This document shows, in pieces, positions 1 through 5,761 of a stretch of DNA of 5,761 nt (positions within the stretch are counted from its first letter, which is position 1; each line of letters starts with the position of its first letter). Under the pieces are notes generated by a model. It was not told where the DNA came from. It saw only the letters and a program-made list of their open reading frames with translations, and ran no database searches. The stretch is from Syntrophaceae bacterium (lineage in GTDB: Bacteria > Desulfobacterota > SM23-61): assembly GCA_003154025.1 (NCBI GenBank), contig PMCE01000369.1:620-6380 (forward strand), in the 5' to 3' direction. Position numbers and translations under genes: made by a program.

Positions 1-41
1 CCGATTACGAATCGGCTGCTCTACCACTGAGCTACGCCGGC
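1..41 (-). tRNA. tRNA-Thr (anticodon CGU), 5' half, cut by the left edge
   Basis: Read on the minus strand from 41, the sequence starts with the acceptor strand GCCGGCG, then TA, the D-stem GCTC, a D-loop AGTGGTA and its partner GAGC. The anticodon stem is GCCGA, the seven-base loop TTCGTAA, and the start of the returning stem TCGG. The middle of the loop is CGT (positions 9-7), so the tRNA decodes ACG (Thr). The variable loop, T-arm and 3' acceptor strand lie beyond the window. The gene starts 28 bases after the stop of the secreted-protein gene on the same strand. No terminator fits in that gap, so it may be read through from that operon or have its own weak promoter. Identity by anticodon is firm, and the D-arm matches the usual bacterial consensus. 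Confidence 0.95.
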
Positions 42-69
42 TCTCAAAACGGGTATCGTGAGGAACGGG

Positions 70-570
70 TCAAAACTTGAATTCCAGGCTGAAGATGACG
101 CTCTTGTCCTGGAAGAAAGGTTTATCTTTTTCCGATTTTATCGCCGCAGACGTCTCTTTGGAAAGATAATTGTTAATCGTTTCCGGGTCGATGGTTCTGG
201 TAATTACGCCTACATTGGTGTTCAGGCTGAAGGTGTACTTCTTCTTCAGGGTGTAAATCTCCTGGCTGTTTTCGACTTTGACCGAGTACCGGCCCTCCTG
301 TTTGGGGTCCACCCAAGGCTTCCCTTCCATGACCTTCTCCAGCATGATGGATTTTATATATTTGGAGGGGATCTGCTTTTCCTGATTGTCCTTCGTGGAG
401 ACCGTAATCTCGTCGGGTTGAAGCCGAAGAATTCCTTCCAGAGTCTCTCCCTGTCCATCCTTGATCATGGCGAGGAGGTCCGGCTTTTCTTTCTCCTCCG
501 GAGCCTGCGCCAGGACCATGGAGCTGGCCAGAAGAAACATCCACGACAGGAAGATTAACTTGCGCCACAT
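70..570 (-). CDS. Secreted/periplasmic protein of unknown function with SH3-like beta-rich core
   Basis: This 166-residue protein is not recognised as a named family. The chosen ATG at 570 gives a clear signal peptide: MWRK, a hydrophobic stretch at about residues 5-20, and an Ala-x-Ala cleavage site at 21-23 followed by the acidic PEEKEK. A reading from 645 would add 25 residues that bury this signal and are antisense-like to the upstream gene, so it is rejected. Residues 31-77 (IKDGQGETLEG..., LQPDEITV..., IPSKYIKSI) have the spacing of a small SH3- or LSm-like beta barrel; this is a fold guess only. The rest is charged, and the last strand SVIFSLEFKF ends in Phe, which recalls an outer-membrane beta-signal but is not enough to call a barrel. 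The start overlaps the stop of the small Cys-rich gene as TGATG, so translation is probably coupled. A GGGAG lies 11 bases upstream of the ATG, a rather long spacing. Confidence 0.75.
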   Translation of the reverse strand: MWRKLIFLSWMFLLASSMVLAQAPEEKEKPDLLAMIKDGQGETLEGILRLQPDEITVSTKDNQEKQIPSKYIKSIMLEKVMEGKPWVDPKQEGRYSVKVENSQEIYTLKKKYTFSLNTNVGVITRTIDPETINNYLSKETSAAIKSEKDKPFFQDKSVIFSLEFKF

Positions 571-752
571 CAGAAGATCAGCTCCCGGGAGCACTTGAGG
601 AGGATGAACTCCCCGCAGTCGCTTTCGCTGGGGCAGCGGGCACACTCACAGTCGGCTCCGTTAGTTTCTATGTAATTGATAAACTTGACTTCGTCGCCAA
701 AGCAGGCGGGCCGTTTTGGGGACGGCCCCGGGTTTTTTTCAGCGGATTCCAT
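570..752 (-). CDS. Small cysteine-rich protein (60 aa), possible metal binder, unknown function
   Basis: The 60-residue product has six cysteines, at 17, 35, 37, 40, 46 and 54, including a CxCxxC cluster (35-40) followed by Cys46. It also has a CFG motif at 17-19 and a Pro/Lys-rich N-terminus. There is no signal peptide or membrane segment, so it should be cytoplasmic. The spacing would suit a zinc site or Fe-S cluster, which is inference; I do not recognise a named family. Its reality is supported by the TGATG overlap with the next gene's start and by the concentrated Cys pattern, which random frames rarely give. The ATG at 752 is the only possible start, because an in-frame TGA sits two codons upstream and no later ATG, GTG or TTG occurs. 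No Shine-Dalgarno sequence precedes it, and a promoter-like element ends about 9 bases before it, so the mRNA may be leaderless or nearly so. Confidence 0.65.
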   Translation of the reverse strand: MESAEKNPGPSPKRPACFGDEVKFINYIETNGADCECARCPSESDCGEFILLKCSRELIF

Positions 753-760
753 AGAAATTC

Positions 761-789
761 ATTCTGCCACAGAGAGGAGGACTTTTCAA
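761..789 (-). promoter_or_regulatory. Candidate sigma70-type promoter for the Cys-rich/secreted protein pair
   Basis: On the minus strand, TTGAAA (789-784; 5 of 6 to the -35 consensus) is followed after exactly 17 bases by CAGAAT (766-761; 4 of 6 to the -10 consensus). Transcription would start near 754-752, at or within two bases of the ATG at 752. Found by eye; such boxes occur by chance in AT-rich DNA. Confidence 0.35.
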
Positions 790-810
790 GAACAACATGG
801 ACAGCGAACA

Positions 811-929
811 AAATTTCAAGCACCAAAACCAAAATCCAATAAGCAAAATCACCAGGCACCCCATCTTGCAGGTTTCGGTTATTAGATCTTGGAGCTCTGA
901 AATTATTTGGGATTTGGTGCTTGGAATTT
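811..929. repeat. Imperfect long inverted repeat in the divergent intergenic region
   Basis: The arm at 811-835 pairs with the reverse complement of 905-929 at 22 of 25 positions, with a 69-base spacer. The right arm carries a 10-base direct repeat TTTGGGATTT at 906-915 and again at 927-936, a period of 21. The stretch is AT-rich compared with the flanking genes. From memory, GGATTTGG/GCTTGGAATTT-type sequences recur between genes in many deltaproteobacterial genomes. Here it may be a dispersed intergenic element, a MITE-like remnant, or a large hairpin. No transposase, terminal target duplication or gene is visible in it. The whole region 753-1001 holds only this and the two promoter candidates. 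Confidence 0.7.
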
Positions 930-950
930 GGGATTTATCTTCCGATCCGG

Positions 951-979
951 TTGTATTTTCGGGGGTTATTTGTTACACT
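951..979 (+). promoter_or_regulatory. Candidate sigma70-type promoter for the cyclase-alr-mla operon
   Basis: TTGTAT (951-956) is followed after 17 bases by TACACT (974-979), which is preceded by a TG at 971-972 that makes an extended -10. Predicted transcription start is near 986, leaving a leader of about 16 bases before the GTG at 1002. The -35 match is weak (3 of 6) and the -10 is fair (4 of 6). TATAAA at 982-987 is an alternative -10, but it has no good -35 at proper spacing. Confidence 0.35.
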
Positions 980-1001
980 CGTATAAAACTGCGGAAAAGA
1001 A

Positions 1002-3245
1002 GTGAACCTGAAGAATTTCCTAAACCTTTCGGGTTTTAAAATCGCCGTCCTGCTGACCCTCATGGTCCTGGGGATCTATTACCTGGACCCCTACTTCTTA
1101 AACATTCTGGAGCTAAAAACCCTCGACCTGCGGTTCCTTTCCCGCGGCAAGATTCCCACCAGCGACAAAGTCGCCCTGGTGACCGTCGATGAAAAGTCCC
1201 TGGACGAGCTCGGACGGTGGCCTTGGCCGAGGACCCGGATGGCCCAGCTCCTGGATGCCCTGGTGAAGGCAGAGGCCGGGGTGGTGGGTTTTGACATCGT
1301 CTGGGCCGAACCCGACGAGAACTCGGACCTCAAAAGCCTCACCGCCGTGAAGCAGAAGCTCGCCGAGCTCAAGCTGTCGAACCGGGAGCTGGATCGCTAC
1401 CTTGTCGAGGCTTTGAAGACGGCCGACTCCGACCGGATTCTGGCCGAATCCCTGGCCCGCTCCCAGCGGGGGATTCTGGGCTACTTCTTCCATTTCTCTC
1501 CCCGGGAAGGAGCGGGGAAGAGAGAAAAAGAGCCGCCGAAAGACCCGCCGCCTCTCACTTCTTTCAACCTGGTGAAGTTCACCTCCGAAGAGGCCGCCCG
1601 GGTTCCCCTCTTCGAGGCATCCTATCCGGAAGTGAACATCCCGGTCATCTCTCAGGCCGCCGAGGGAGCCGGGTATTTCAACATATTCCCCGACCCCGAC
1701 GGAACGGTCCGGTGGGCACCGCTGGTCATCAAATACCAGGACCGCTTTTACTGCTCCCTCTCCCTGGCGGTGCTGCAGAAATACAGGGAGGGTTCCCCCC
1801 TGGCATTACGCATCGCCGAGTTCGGGGTGGAGCAGGTGCGTTTGGGAAAGCTTTCCATCCCCACCAATGAAGAAGGAAGGGTGTTGATCAACTACCGGGG
1901 ACCCCAGAAAACCTTCCCCCACTATTCGGCCACGGATGTGATTCACGGGCGGGTCCCGCCGGAGGCTTTCCAGGGGAAGATTGTTTTGGTGGGAGCCACG
2001 GCCATCGGCATCTATGACATGAGGGTCACGCCCTTCGAACACGTTTTCCCCGGGCTGGAGATCCACGCCAACGTAATCGATTCCATCCTCCAGGGGCAGT
2101 TCCTTCACCGGCCCAACTGGATCTCCCTGGTGGATATCCTGGTCATCGCCGGCGTCGGGCTGATTCTCGGTGGCCTCCTGCCCCGGGTCAGGGCCCTCTG
2201 GGGAGCCCTGGTGGGAGGGGGCCTGTTCCTCTCGGTCCTGGCTCTGGGGAAAATTCTTTTCGAGAGCCAGGGGGTCTGGATGAACCTGACCTTTCCAACC
2301 CTCAACCTGGTGTTCATCTACCTGGGAGTCACCGGATATCGGTATATGACCGAGGAGCGGGAGAAGAAGAAGATCCGGGGAGCCTTCCAGTATTATCTCA
2401 CCGCTTCGGTGGTGGAGGAGATGCTGAAAGACCCGGATAAACTCAAGCTGGGCGGAGAAAAGAAAGACCTCACCGTCCTCTTCAGCGACATCCGGGGGTT
2501 CACCTCCATTTCCGAGAATATGACTCCGGAAGGCCTGGTCAAATTGCTGAATGAGTATTTGACCTCCATGACGGACATGGTCTTCAAACACGACGGCCTC
2601 CTGGACAAGTATATCGGGGATGCGGTGATGGCCGTTTGGGGCGCTCCCCTGGATCAACCCGACCATGCCAAGCGGGCCTGTTTGACGGCTCTGGATATGC
2701 TGGATGAACTCCATCGCCTGCAGAAGAAATGGAGCGCCGAGGGATTGCCGGTCCTGAATATCGGGATCGGCGTCAACGCCGGCCCCATGGTGGTCGGGAA
2801 CATGGGATCGGATCGGCGGTTCAACTACACGGTGATGGGAGACAGCGTGAACCTTGGTTCGAGGCTGGAAGGCTTGAACAAGGTGTACGGAACCAATATC
2901 ATCGTGAGCCAGATGACCTTTGAAAAGATCCAGGAGGAATTTTTGGGGAGGGAACTGGACCTGGTGCGGGTAAAAGGGAAAGGGCTTCCGGTGAAGATCT
3001 TCGAGCTTCTGGCGCCCCGGGCGACGGCTTCTGCCGATCAGCAGGTCTTGGCCGGGGTCTTCCATGAGGCCCTGGAGGAATATCGGAAGAGGAATTGGGA
3101 AAAGGCCAAAGAAATTCTGCAATCCCTGCTGGCCAAATTCCCCCACGACGGTCCGGCCAAAATCTACCTGGAGCGGTGCGAGACCCTTTCCAAGAACCCG
3201 CCGCCCGCGGATTGGGACGGAGTCTACACGATGACTACGAAGTGA
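1002..3245 (+). CDS. CHASE2-domain membrane adenylate cyclase (class III)
   Basis: This 747-residue protein should convert ATP to cAMP in response to a periplasmic signal. Order: a membrane helix at about residues 12-30; an extracytoplasmic CHASE2 sensor at about 35-370 (TVDEKSL, GRWPWPR, GFDIVWAEPD, FPGLEIHANVIDSIL); three membrane helices at about 374-392, 398-418 and 430-447; a short linker; and the class III cyclase domain at about 487-670. The catalytic set looks complete: metal-binding Asp496 (FSDIRGFT) and Asp540 (YIGDAVMAVWG), adenine-selecting Lys536 and Thr610, and transition-state Asn617 and Arg621 (DSVNLGSRLE). Thr in place of Asp at the second specificity position marks subtype IIIb. 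Residues 680-730 resemble one TPR-like helical pair, ending in a WDGVYTM tail. The start is GTG at 1002, the first possible one after an in-frame TAA at 984, with a weak purine-rich ribosome site (GGAAAAGAA). It is the first gene of the operon and ends 6 bases before alr. The ligand is unknown. Confidence 0.95.
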   Translation: MNLKNFLNLSGFKIAVLLTLMVLGIYYLDPYFLNILELKTLDLRFLSRGKIPTSDKVALVTVDEKSLDELGRWPWPRTRMAQLLDALVKAEAGVVGFDIVWAEPDENSDLKSLTAVKQKLAELKLSNRELDRYLVEALKTADSDRILAESLARSQRGILGYFFHFSPREGAGKREKEPPKDPPPLTSFNLVKFTSEEAARVPLFEASYPEVNIPVISQAAEGAGYFNIFPDPDGTVRWAPLVIKYQDRFYCSLSLAVLQKYREGSPLALRIAEFGVEQVRLGKLSIPTNEEGRVLINYRGPQKTFPHYSATDVIHGRVPPEAFQGKIVLVGATAIGIYDMRVTPFEHVFPGLEIHANVIDSILQGQFLHRPNWISLVDILVIAGVGLILGGLLPRVRALWGALVGGGLFLSVLALGKILFESQGVWMNLTFPTLNLVFIYLGVTGYRYMTEEREKKKIRGAFQYYLTASVVEEMLKDPDKLKLGGEKKDLTVLFSDIRGFTSISENMTPEGLVKLLNEYLTSMTDMVFKHDGLLDKYIGDAVMAVWGAPLDQPDHAKRACLTALDMLDELHRLQKKWSAEGLPVLNIGIGVNAGPMVVGNMGSDRRFNYTVMGDSVNLGSRLEGLNKVYGTNIIVSQMTFEKIQEEFLGRELDLVRVKGKGLPVKIFELLAPRATASADQQVLAGVFHEALEEYRKRNWEKAKEILQSLLAKFPHDGPAKIYLERCETLSKNPPPADWDGVYTMTTK

Positions 3246-3251
3246 GGACCG

Positions 3252-4439
3252 ATGAGTAGACCGACGTTGGCGGAGATCGACCTGGAGGCGCTGCGGTTCA
3301 ACCTGGGGCAGCTCTTCAAACTTACCGGGGACAAAGCCGAGGTCCTGGCGGTAGTCAAAGCCAACGCCTACGGGCATGGGGCGCCGGAAGTGTCCAGAGA
3401 GCTCGAGTCAGCGGGAGCCAGCATCTTCGGGGTGGCTACCACGGAGGAGGGGATCGAACTTCGTCTGGGCGGCGTAACTTCGTCCATCCTGGTTTTGGCC
3501 GGGACTTATCCAGAGGAGTTTGACCGGATTGTGGCCAACCGGCTGACCCCGGTGATTTATGATTTAGACATCGCCCGGGCTTTTCACTCCCGGGCGGAAA
3601 AGGAGAGAGGCCGGCTTTCCGTCCACCTGAAAATCGACACGGGGATGAGCCGGCTGGGAATTCCCTGGCGGCGATGGGAGGAGGCACTCGAAGTCTTGGG
3701 GGCGTTGAAAATGCTGCCGGTGGAAGGCCTCATGTCCCACTTTTCGGCGGCCGAGGGAGAGGGGGTCGAGGACCGGGCTTTTACCGAAGAGCAGCTGTCC
3801 CGCTTTACTCGATGCCTGGACCTGGCGCGCAAGAAGGGAATGAACCCGCGCTACCTCCATCTGGCCAACAGCGCGGCGGCGGCGCTGCGGGAGTCGGCCC
3901 GGTTCAATCTGGTCCGGTCGGGGCTCATGCTGTATGGGTACCATCCTTCCCCGGCCCTGCGGGGCCTGGTTCACCTGATGCCCGTCCTCCGGTGGAAGAC
4001 GGCGATCCTTTCTTTGAAGAAAGTGCCGAAGGGCGACCCGGTCTCCTACGGGAGGACTTTTCACTGCGCGGGGGAATCCCTGATCGCCGTGCTTCCCGTG
4101 GGATACGCCGACGGCTACAGCCGACGCCTATCCAACCGGGGAGAGGTTCTGATCCGGGGAAGGCGGGCGAAGATTGCGGGTATTGTCTGCATGGACCTGA
4201 CTATGGTAGATGTGAGTGCGATCCCCGGGGTGAAGGCCGGAGATGAGGTGGTCCTGCTGGGCAAACAGGGAGAGGATGAAATTTCGGCGGTCGAGATGGC
4301 CGGCTGGGTCGAGTCGATCCCCTATGAAGTTTTGTGCGGGATCGGCAAAAGGGTTCCCCGGGTGTACCGCAAGGGAAGGGGGGAAAGCACCCTCCGTCAC
4401 GTTCCGGATGAAGTTCCGAAGGCTCAACTCAAGAGATAA
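3252..4439 (+). CDS. alr: Alanine racemase
   Basis: PLP-dependent cytoplasmic enzyme that interconverts L- and D-alanine, supplying D-Ala for peptidoglycan. At 395 residues it is slightly above the usual length of about 360-390. The N-terminal TIM barrel carries the PLP lysine Lys36 in AVVKANAYGHG. Lys127 and Arg134 in LKIDTGMSRLG correspond to the carbamylated lysine and the active-site arginine of characterised enzymes. HLANS (203-207) and LYGY (227-230) are family motifs. The C-terminal beta domain has the second catalytic base Tyr266 (VSYGRTF), PVGYADGYSR (282-291), CMDLTMVD (313-320) and CGIGKRVPRVY (362-372). About 23 basic, polar residues follow the last motif as a dispensable-looking tail. 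The ATG is preceded by GAGG overlapping the cyclase stop codon, a gap of 6 bases, so translation is likely linked. The next gene, mlaE, begins 2 bases after the stop. Active-site residues are intact. Confidence 0.97.
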   Translation: MSRPTLAEIDLEALRFNLGQLFKLTGDKAEVLAVVKANAYGHGAPEVSRELESAGASIFGVATTEEGIELRLGGVTSSILVLAGTYPEEFDRIVANRLTPVIYDLDIARAFHSRAEKERGRLSVHLKIDTGMSRLGIPWRRWEEALEVLGALKMLPVEGLMSHFSAAEGEGVEDRAFTEEQLSRFTRCLDLARKKGMNPRYLHLANSAAAALRESARFNLVRSGLMLYGYHPSPALRGLVHLMPVLRWKTAILSLKKVPKGDPVSYGRTFHCAGESLIAVLPVGYADGYSRRLSNRGEVLIRGRRAKIAGIVCMDLTMVDVSAIPGVKAGDEVVLLGKQGEDEISAVEMAGWVESIPYEVLCGIGKRVPRVYRKGRGESTLRHVPDEVPKAQLKR

Positions 4440-4441
4440 AC

Positions 4442-5212
4442 ATGTTCAGCCTTTTTGACATGATAGGGATCTGGGTCTTAAATTTCCTGGCGGAATCGGG
4501 AAGGGTCATGATTTTTTCCGCGAAAGTCTTCAGCTGGATCTTTCGCCCCCCCCTGGATGCCCGCAACCTGCTGAAGCAGATTGAAGAAGTAGGAATAAAA
4601 TCCATTCCCGTCGTTCTGATCACCGGGGCCTTCACCGGGATGGTCCTGGCGCTCCAGAGCTACACGGGTTTCAAGCGTTTCAACGCGGAGGCCTTTGTGG
4701 GAACGGTGGTGGCCCTGTCCATGACCCGCGAACTGGGCCCGGTGCTCTCGGGGCTGATGGTCTCCGGGAGGGTGGGCTCGGCCATGGCCGCGGAGCTGGG
4801 AACGATGCAGGTCACCGAGCAGATCGACGCCCTCTACACCCTGGCCACCAATCCCATCAAATATCTGATCGTCCCCCGGTTTCTGGCCTCGGTCATCATT
4901 ATGCCCATTCTGACGCTCTTTGCCGACGTGGTGGGAATTTTGGGAGGCTACCTGGTCAGCGTAAATCTTTTGGGAAGCAACCCGACCATCTACCTCCGCC
5001 GCACCTTCGATTATCTGGACTTGGAGGATTTCTACATCGGGCTTCTGAAATCCATCGTCTTCGGGATGATCATCGCCCTCATCGGATGTTATCAGGGATT
5101 TCACACCCAGGGGGGAGCCGAGGGGGTCGGCAAGGCGACGACCAAAGCGGTGGTCATGTCCTCCCTTTTGATCCTGATCGCCAACTATTTCATTACCGCA
5201 TTGTTCTTTTGA
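4442..5212 (+). CDS. mlaE: MlaE-type ABC transporter permease (phospholipid transport)
   Basis: Integral inner-membrane permease of the MCE/Mla lipid transporter, a dimer that works with the ATPase MlaF and the periplasmic MCE protein MlaD to move phospholipid across the envelope. The 256-residue length is normal. Family signatures seen: GAFTGMVLALQ (62-72), RELGPVLSGLMVSGRVGSAM (96-115), AAELGTMQVTEQIDAL (116-131; its EQIDAL is the cytoplasmic coupling region that contacts the ATPase), VPRFLA (144-149) and the late GCYQGF...GGAEGVGKATTKAVV (215-238). There is an N-terminal amphipathic/interfacial helix and about five hydrophobic membrane spans, the last ending at the C-terminal Phe-Phe. The start at 4442 is 2 bases after the alr stop, with AAGAG in the alr 3' end as ribosome site. 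MlaF follows only after 168 bases, a wider gap than usual. Family assignment is secure; direction of lipid transport cannot be read from sequence. Confidence 0.96.
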   Translation: MFSLFDMIGIWVLNFLAESGRVMIFSAKVFSWIFRPPLDARNLLKQIEEVGIKSIPVVLITGAFTGMVLALQSYTGFKRFNAEAFVGTVVALSMTRELGPVLSGLMVSGRVGSAMAAELGTMQVTEQIDALYTLATNPIKYLIVPRFLASVIIMPILTLFADVVGILGGYLVSVNLLGSNPTIYLRRTFDYLDLEDFYIGLLKSIVFGMIIALIGCYQGFHTQGGAEGVGKATTKAVVMSSLLILIANYFITALFF

Positions 5213-5380
5213 GAAAGGGATGAGGGCTGAGGATAAAAGAGTAATGAAGGGCGCTGCCGGGGGTAGGGCGCAGGGAAAAATTGGCACAGAGTACCCAGAA
5301 CGGAGAACGCAGAAAAGAAGTCCCGGGTGCCGAATGCGGAGAAGAAACCAAGAGTGGAAAATTGCTGGAGCTGAGAGCGG
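5213..5380. other. mlaE-mlaF intergenic stretch with a degenerate heptad repeat
   Basis: These 168 bases hold no convincing gene. The first half is purine-rich on the plus strand. At 5296-5316 there are three tandem 7-base units, CAGAACG, GAGAACG and CAGAAAA. A short GCGC/GCGC pairing (5251-5254 with 5268-5271) is not followed by a T-run, so it is not a terminator. Nothing else is recognised, and read-through from mlaE to mlaF seems likely. Confidence 0.5.
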
Positions 5381-5761
5381 ATGGCTGACGAGTTGAAGAG
5401 GGGCGGGAATTCCTGCCGCAAACCGGATGACCCCATGATCGTCGTGAAGGAGGTCTATAAATCCTTCGGCCCGAACCACGTGCTGCGGGGTGCGAATCTG
5501 GAGGTCAAGTGCGGGGAGTCCATGGTGGTCCTCGGGGGAAGCGGGACGGGCAAAAGCGTCCTCATCAAGTGTATCATCGGCCTGCTCCACCATGATTCGG
5601 GGGAAATCCACGTGGATGGAACCGAGATTTCCCACCTCGACGAGGAGGAATGGAACGAGCTGCGGAAAAAGTTCGGCATGCTCTTCCAGCGGGACGCCCT
5701 TTTCGATTCCCTGACGGTCTGGGAAAATGTGGGGTTCGCTCTGCGCCAGCATACCAAAATG
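5381..5761 (+). CDS. mlaF: MlaF-type ABC transporter ATPase, N-terminal part, cut by the right edge
   Basis: The reading frame is open from ATG 5381 to the window edge, giving 127 residues of a family normally about 250-270 long. It is the cytoplasmic ATPase that powers lipid transport through MlaE. Visible: an ABC core beginning IVVKEVYKSFG (20-30), Walker A GGSGTGKS (52-59), and the Q-loop in GMLFQRDALFDSLTVWENV (99-117), whose ALFDSLTVxENV is characteristic of MlaF rather than ABC ATPases in general. Signature motif, Walker B and H-loop are beyond the edge. The start is uncertain: ATG 5381 follows a GGAG 10 bases away and an in-frame TGA at 5372. ATG 5435 would begin MIVVKEV, as many family members do, and would drop an 18-residue polar extension. 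mlaD is expected downstream. Confidence 0.93.
   Translation, partial: MADELKRGGNSCRKPDDPMIVVKEVYKSFGPNHVLRGANLEVKCGESMVVLGGSGTGKSVLIKCIIGLLHHDSGEIHVDGTEISHLDEEEWNELRKKFGMLFQRDALFDSLTVWENVGFALRQHTKM

Noticed and set aside
1..69. tRNA gene as an integration (att) site for a mobile element
   Set aside because: Only the 5' half is in the window and the 3' end points outward; no integrase or repeat of the tRNA end is visible.
58..558. Plus-strand ORF of 166 codons opposite the secreted-protein gene
   Set aside because: It is the antisense shadow of 70-570, which has a signal peptide and a coupled start; the plus-strand translation has no recognisable features.
571..645. N-terminal extension of the 166-residue protein back to an ATG at 645
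   Set aside because: It would place 25 residues before a good signal peptide and overlap the Cys-rich gene; ATG 570 with the TGATG overlap is better.
715..740. GGGG...CCCC pairing followed by a T-run, resembling a plus-strand terminator
   Set aside because: The stem is only four pairs, GGG separates it from the T-run, no plus-strand gene ends there, and it lies inside the Cys-rich coding sequence.
668..1039. Short ORFs on both strands in the divergent intergenic region (668-859 minus, 676-885 plus, 797-1039 plus)
   Set aside because: Their translations are rich in W/L/I/F strings produced by the GGATTTGG-type repeat, with no coding signature or ribosome site.
1806..3377. 523-codon minus-strand ORF
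   Set aside because: It is an antisense shadow of the CHASE2 cyclase and the alr start; high GC in codon position three leaves the opposite strand open.
4478..5752. 424-codon minus-strand ORF
   Set aside because: It is an antisense shadow of mlaE, the gap and mlaF; the His/Asp/Gln-rich translation has no domain features, whereas the plus strand has clear family motifs.

Overview
The window reads as a typical chromosomal stretch of a Gram-negative bacterium. It carries alanine racemase (peptidoglycan precursor supply) and MlaE/MlaF-type lipid transport genes, so the cell should have an outer membrane. GC-rich coding DNA, dense same-strand operon packing, a CHASE2 adenylate cyclase, the gene order alr-mlaE-mlaF and AT-rich GGATTTGG-type intergenic repeats together suggest a deltaproteobacterial (Desulfobacterota-like) source. 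That taxonomic call is an inference from gene content, not from a marker gene.

Layout. The left 752 bases are on the minus strand. Read in transcription order they hold a 60-residue cysteine-rich protein (752-570), a 166-residue secreted protein joined to it by a TGATG stop/start overlap (570-70), and the 5' half of a tRNA-Thr(CGU) gene (41-1) cut by the window edge. Bases 753-1001 are a divergent intergenic region with an imperfect long inverted repeat and one promoter-like element for each direction.

From 1002 to the right edge everything is on the plus strand. The order is a membrane-bound CHASE2-class III adenylate cyclase (1002-3245), alr (3252-4439), mlaE (4442-5212), a 168-base intergenic stretch, and the N-terminal 127 residues of mlaF (5381 to the edge). 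The first three are separated by 6 and 2 bases and are almost certainly co-transcribed. MlaE and MlaF are the permease and ATPase of one ABC transporter that moves phospholipid between inner and outer membranes. The substrate-binding MCE subunit MlaD would be expected just past the right edge. The cyclase would sense something in the periplasm and make cAMP. Its position at the head of an envelope operon is suggestive but does not prove a functional link.

I see no mobile element, CRISPR array, defence system or clearly new system here. The least explained parts are the translationally coupled small Cys-rich/secreted protein pair, the inverted repeat at 811-929, and the unusually wide mlaE-mlaF gap.
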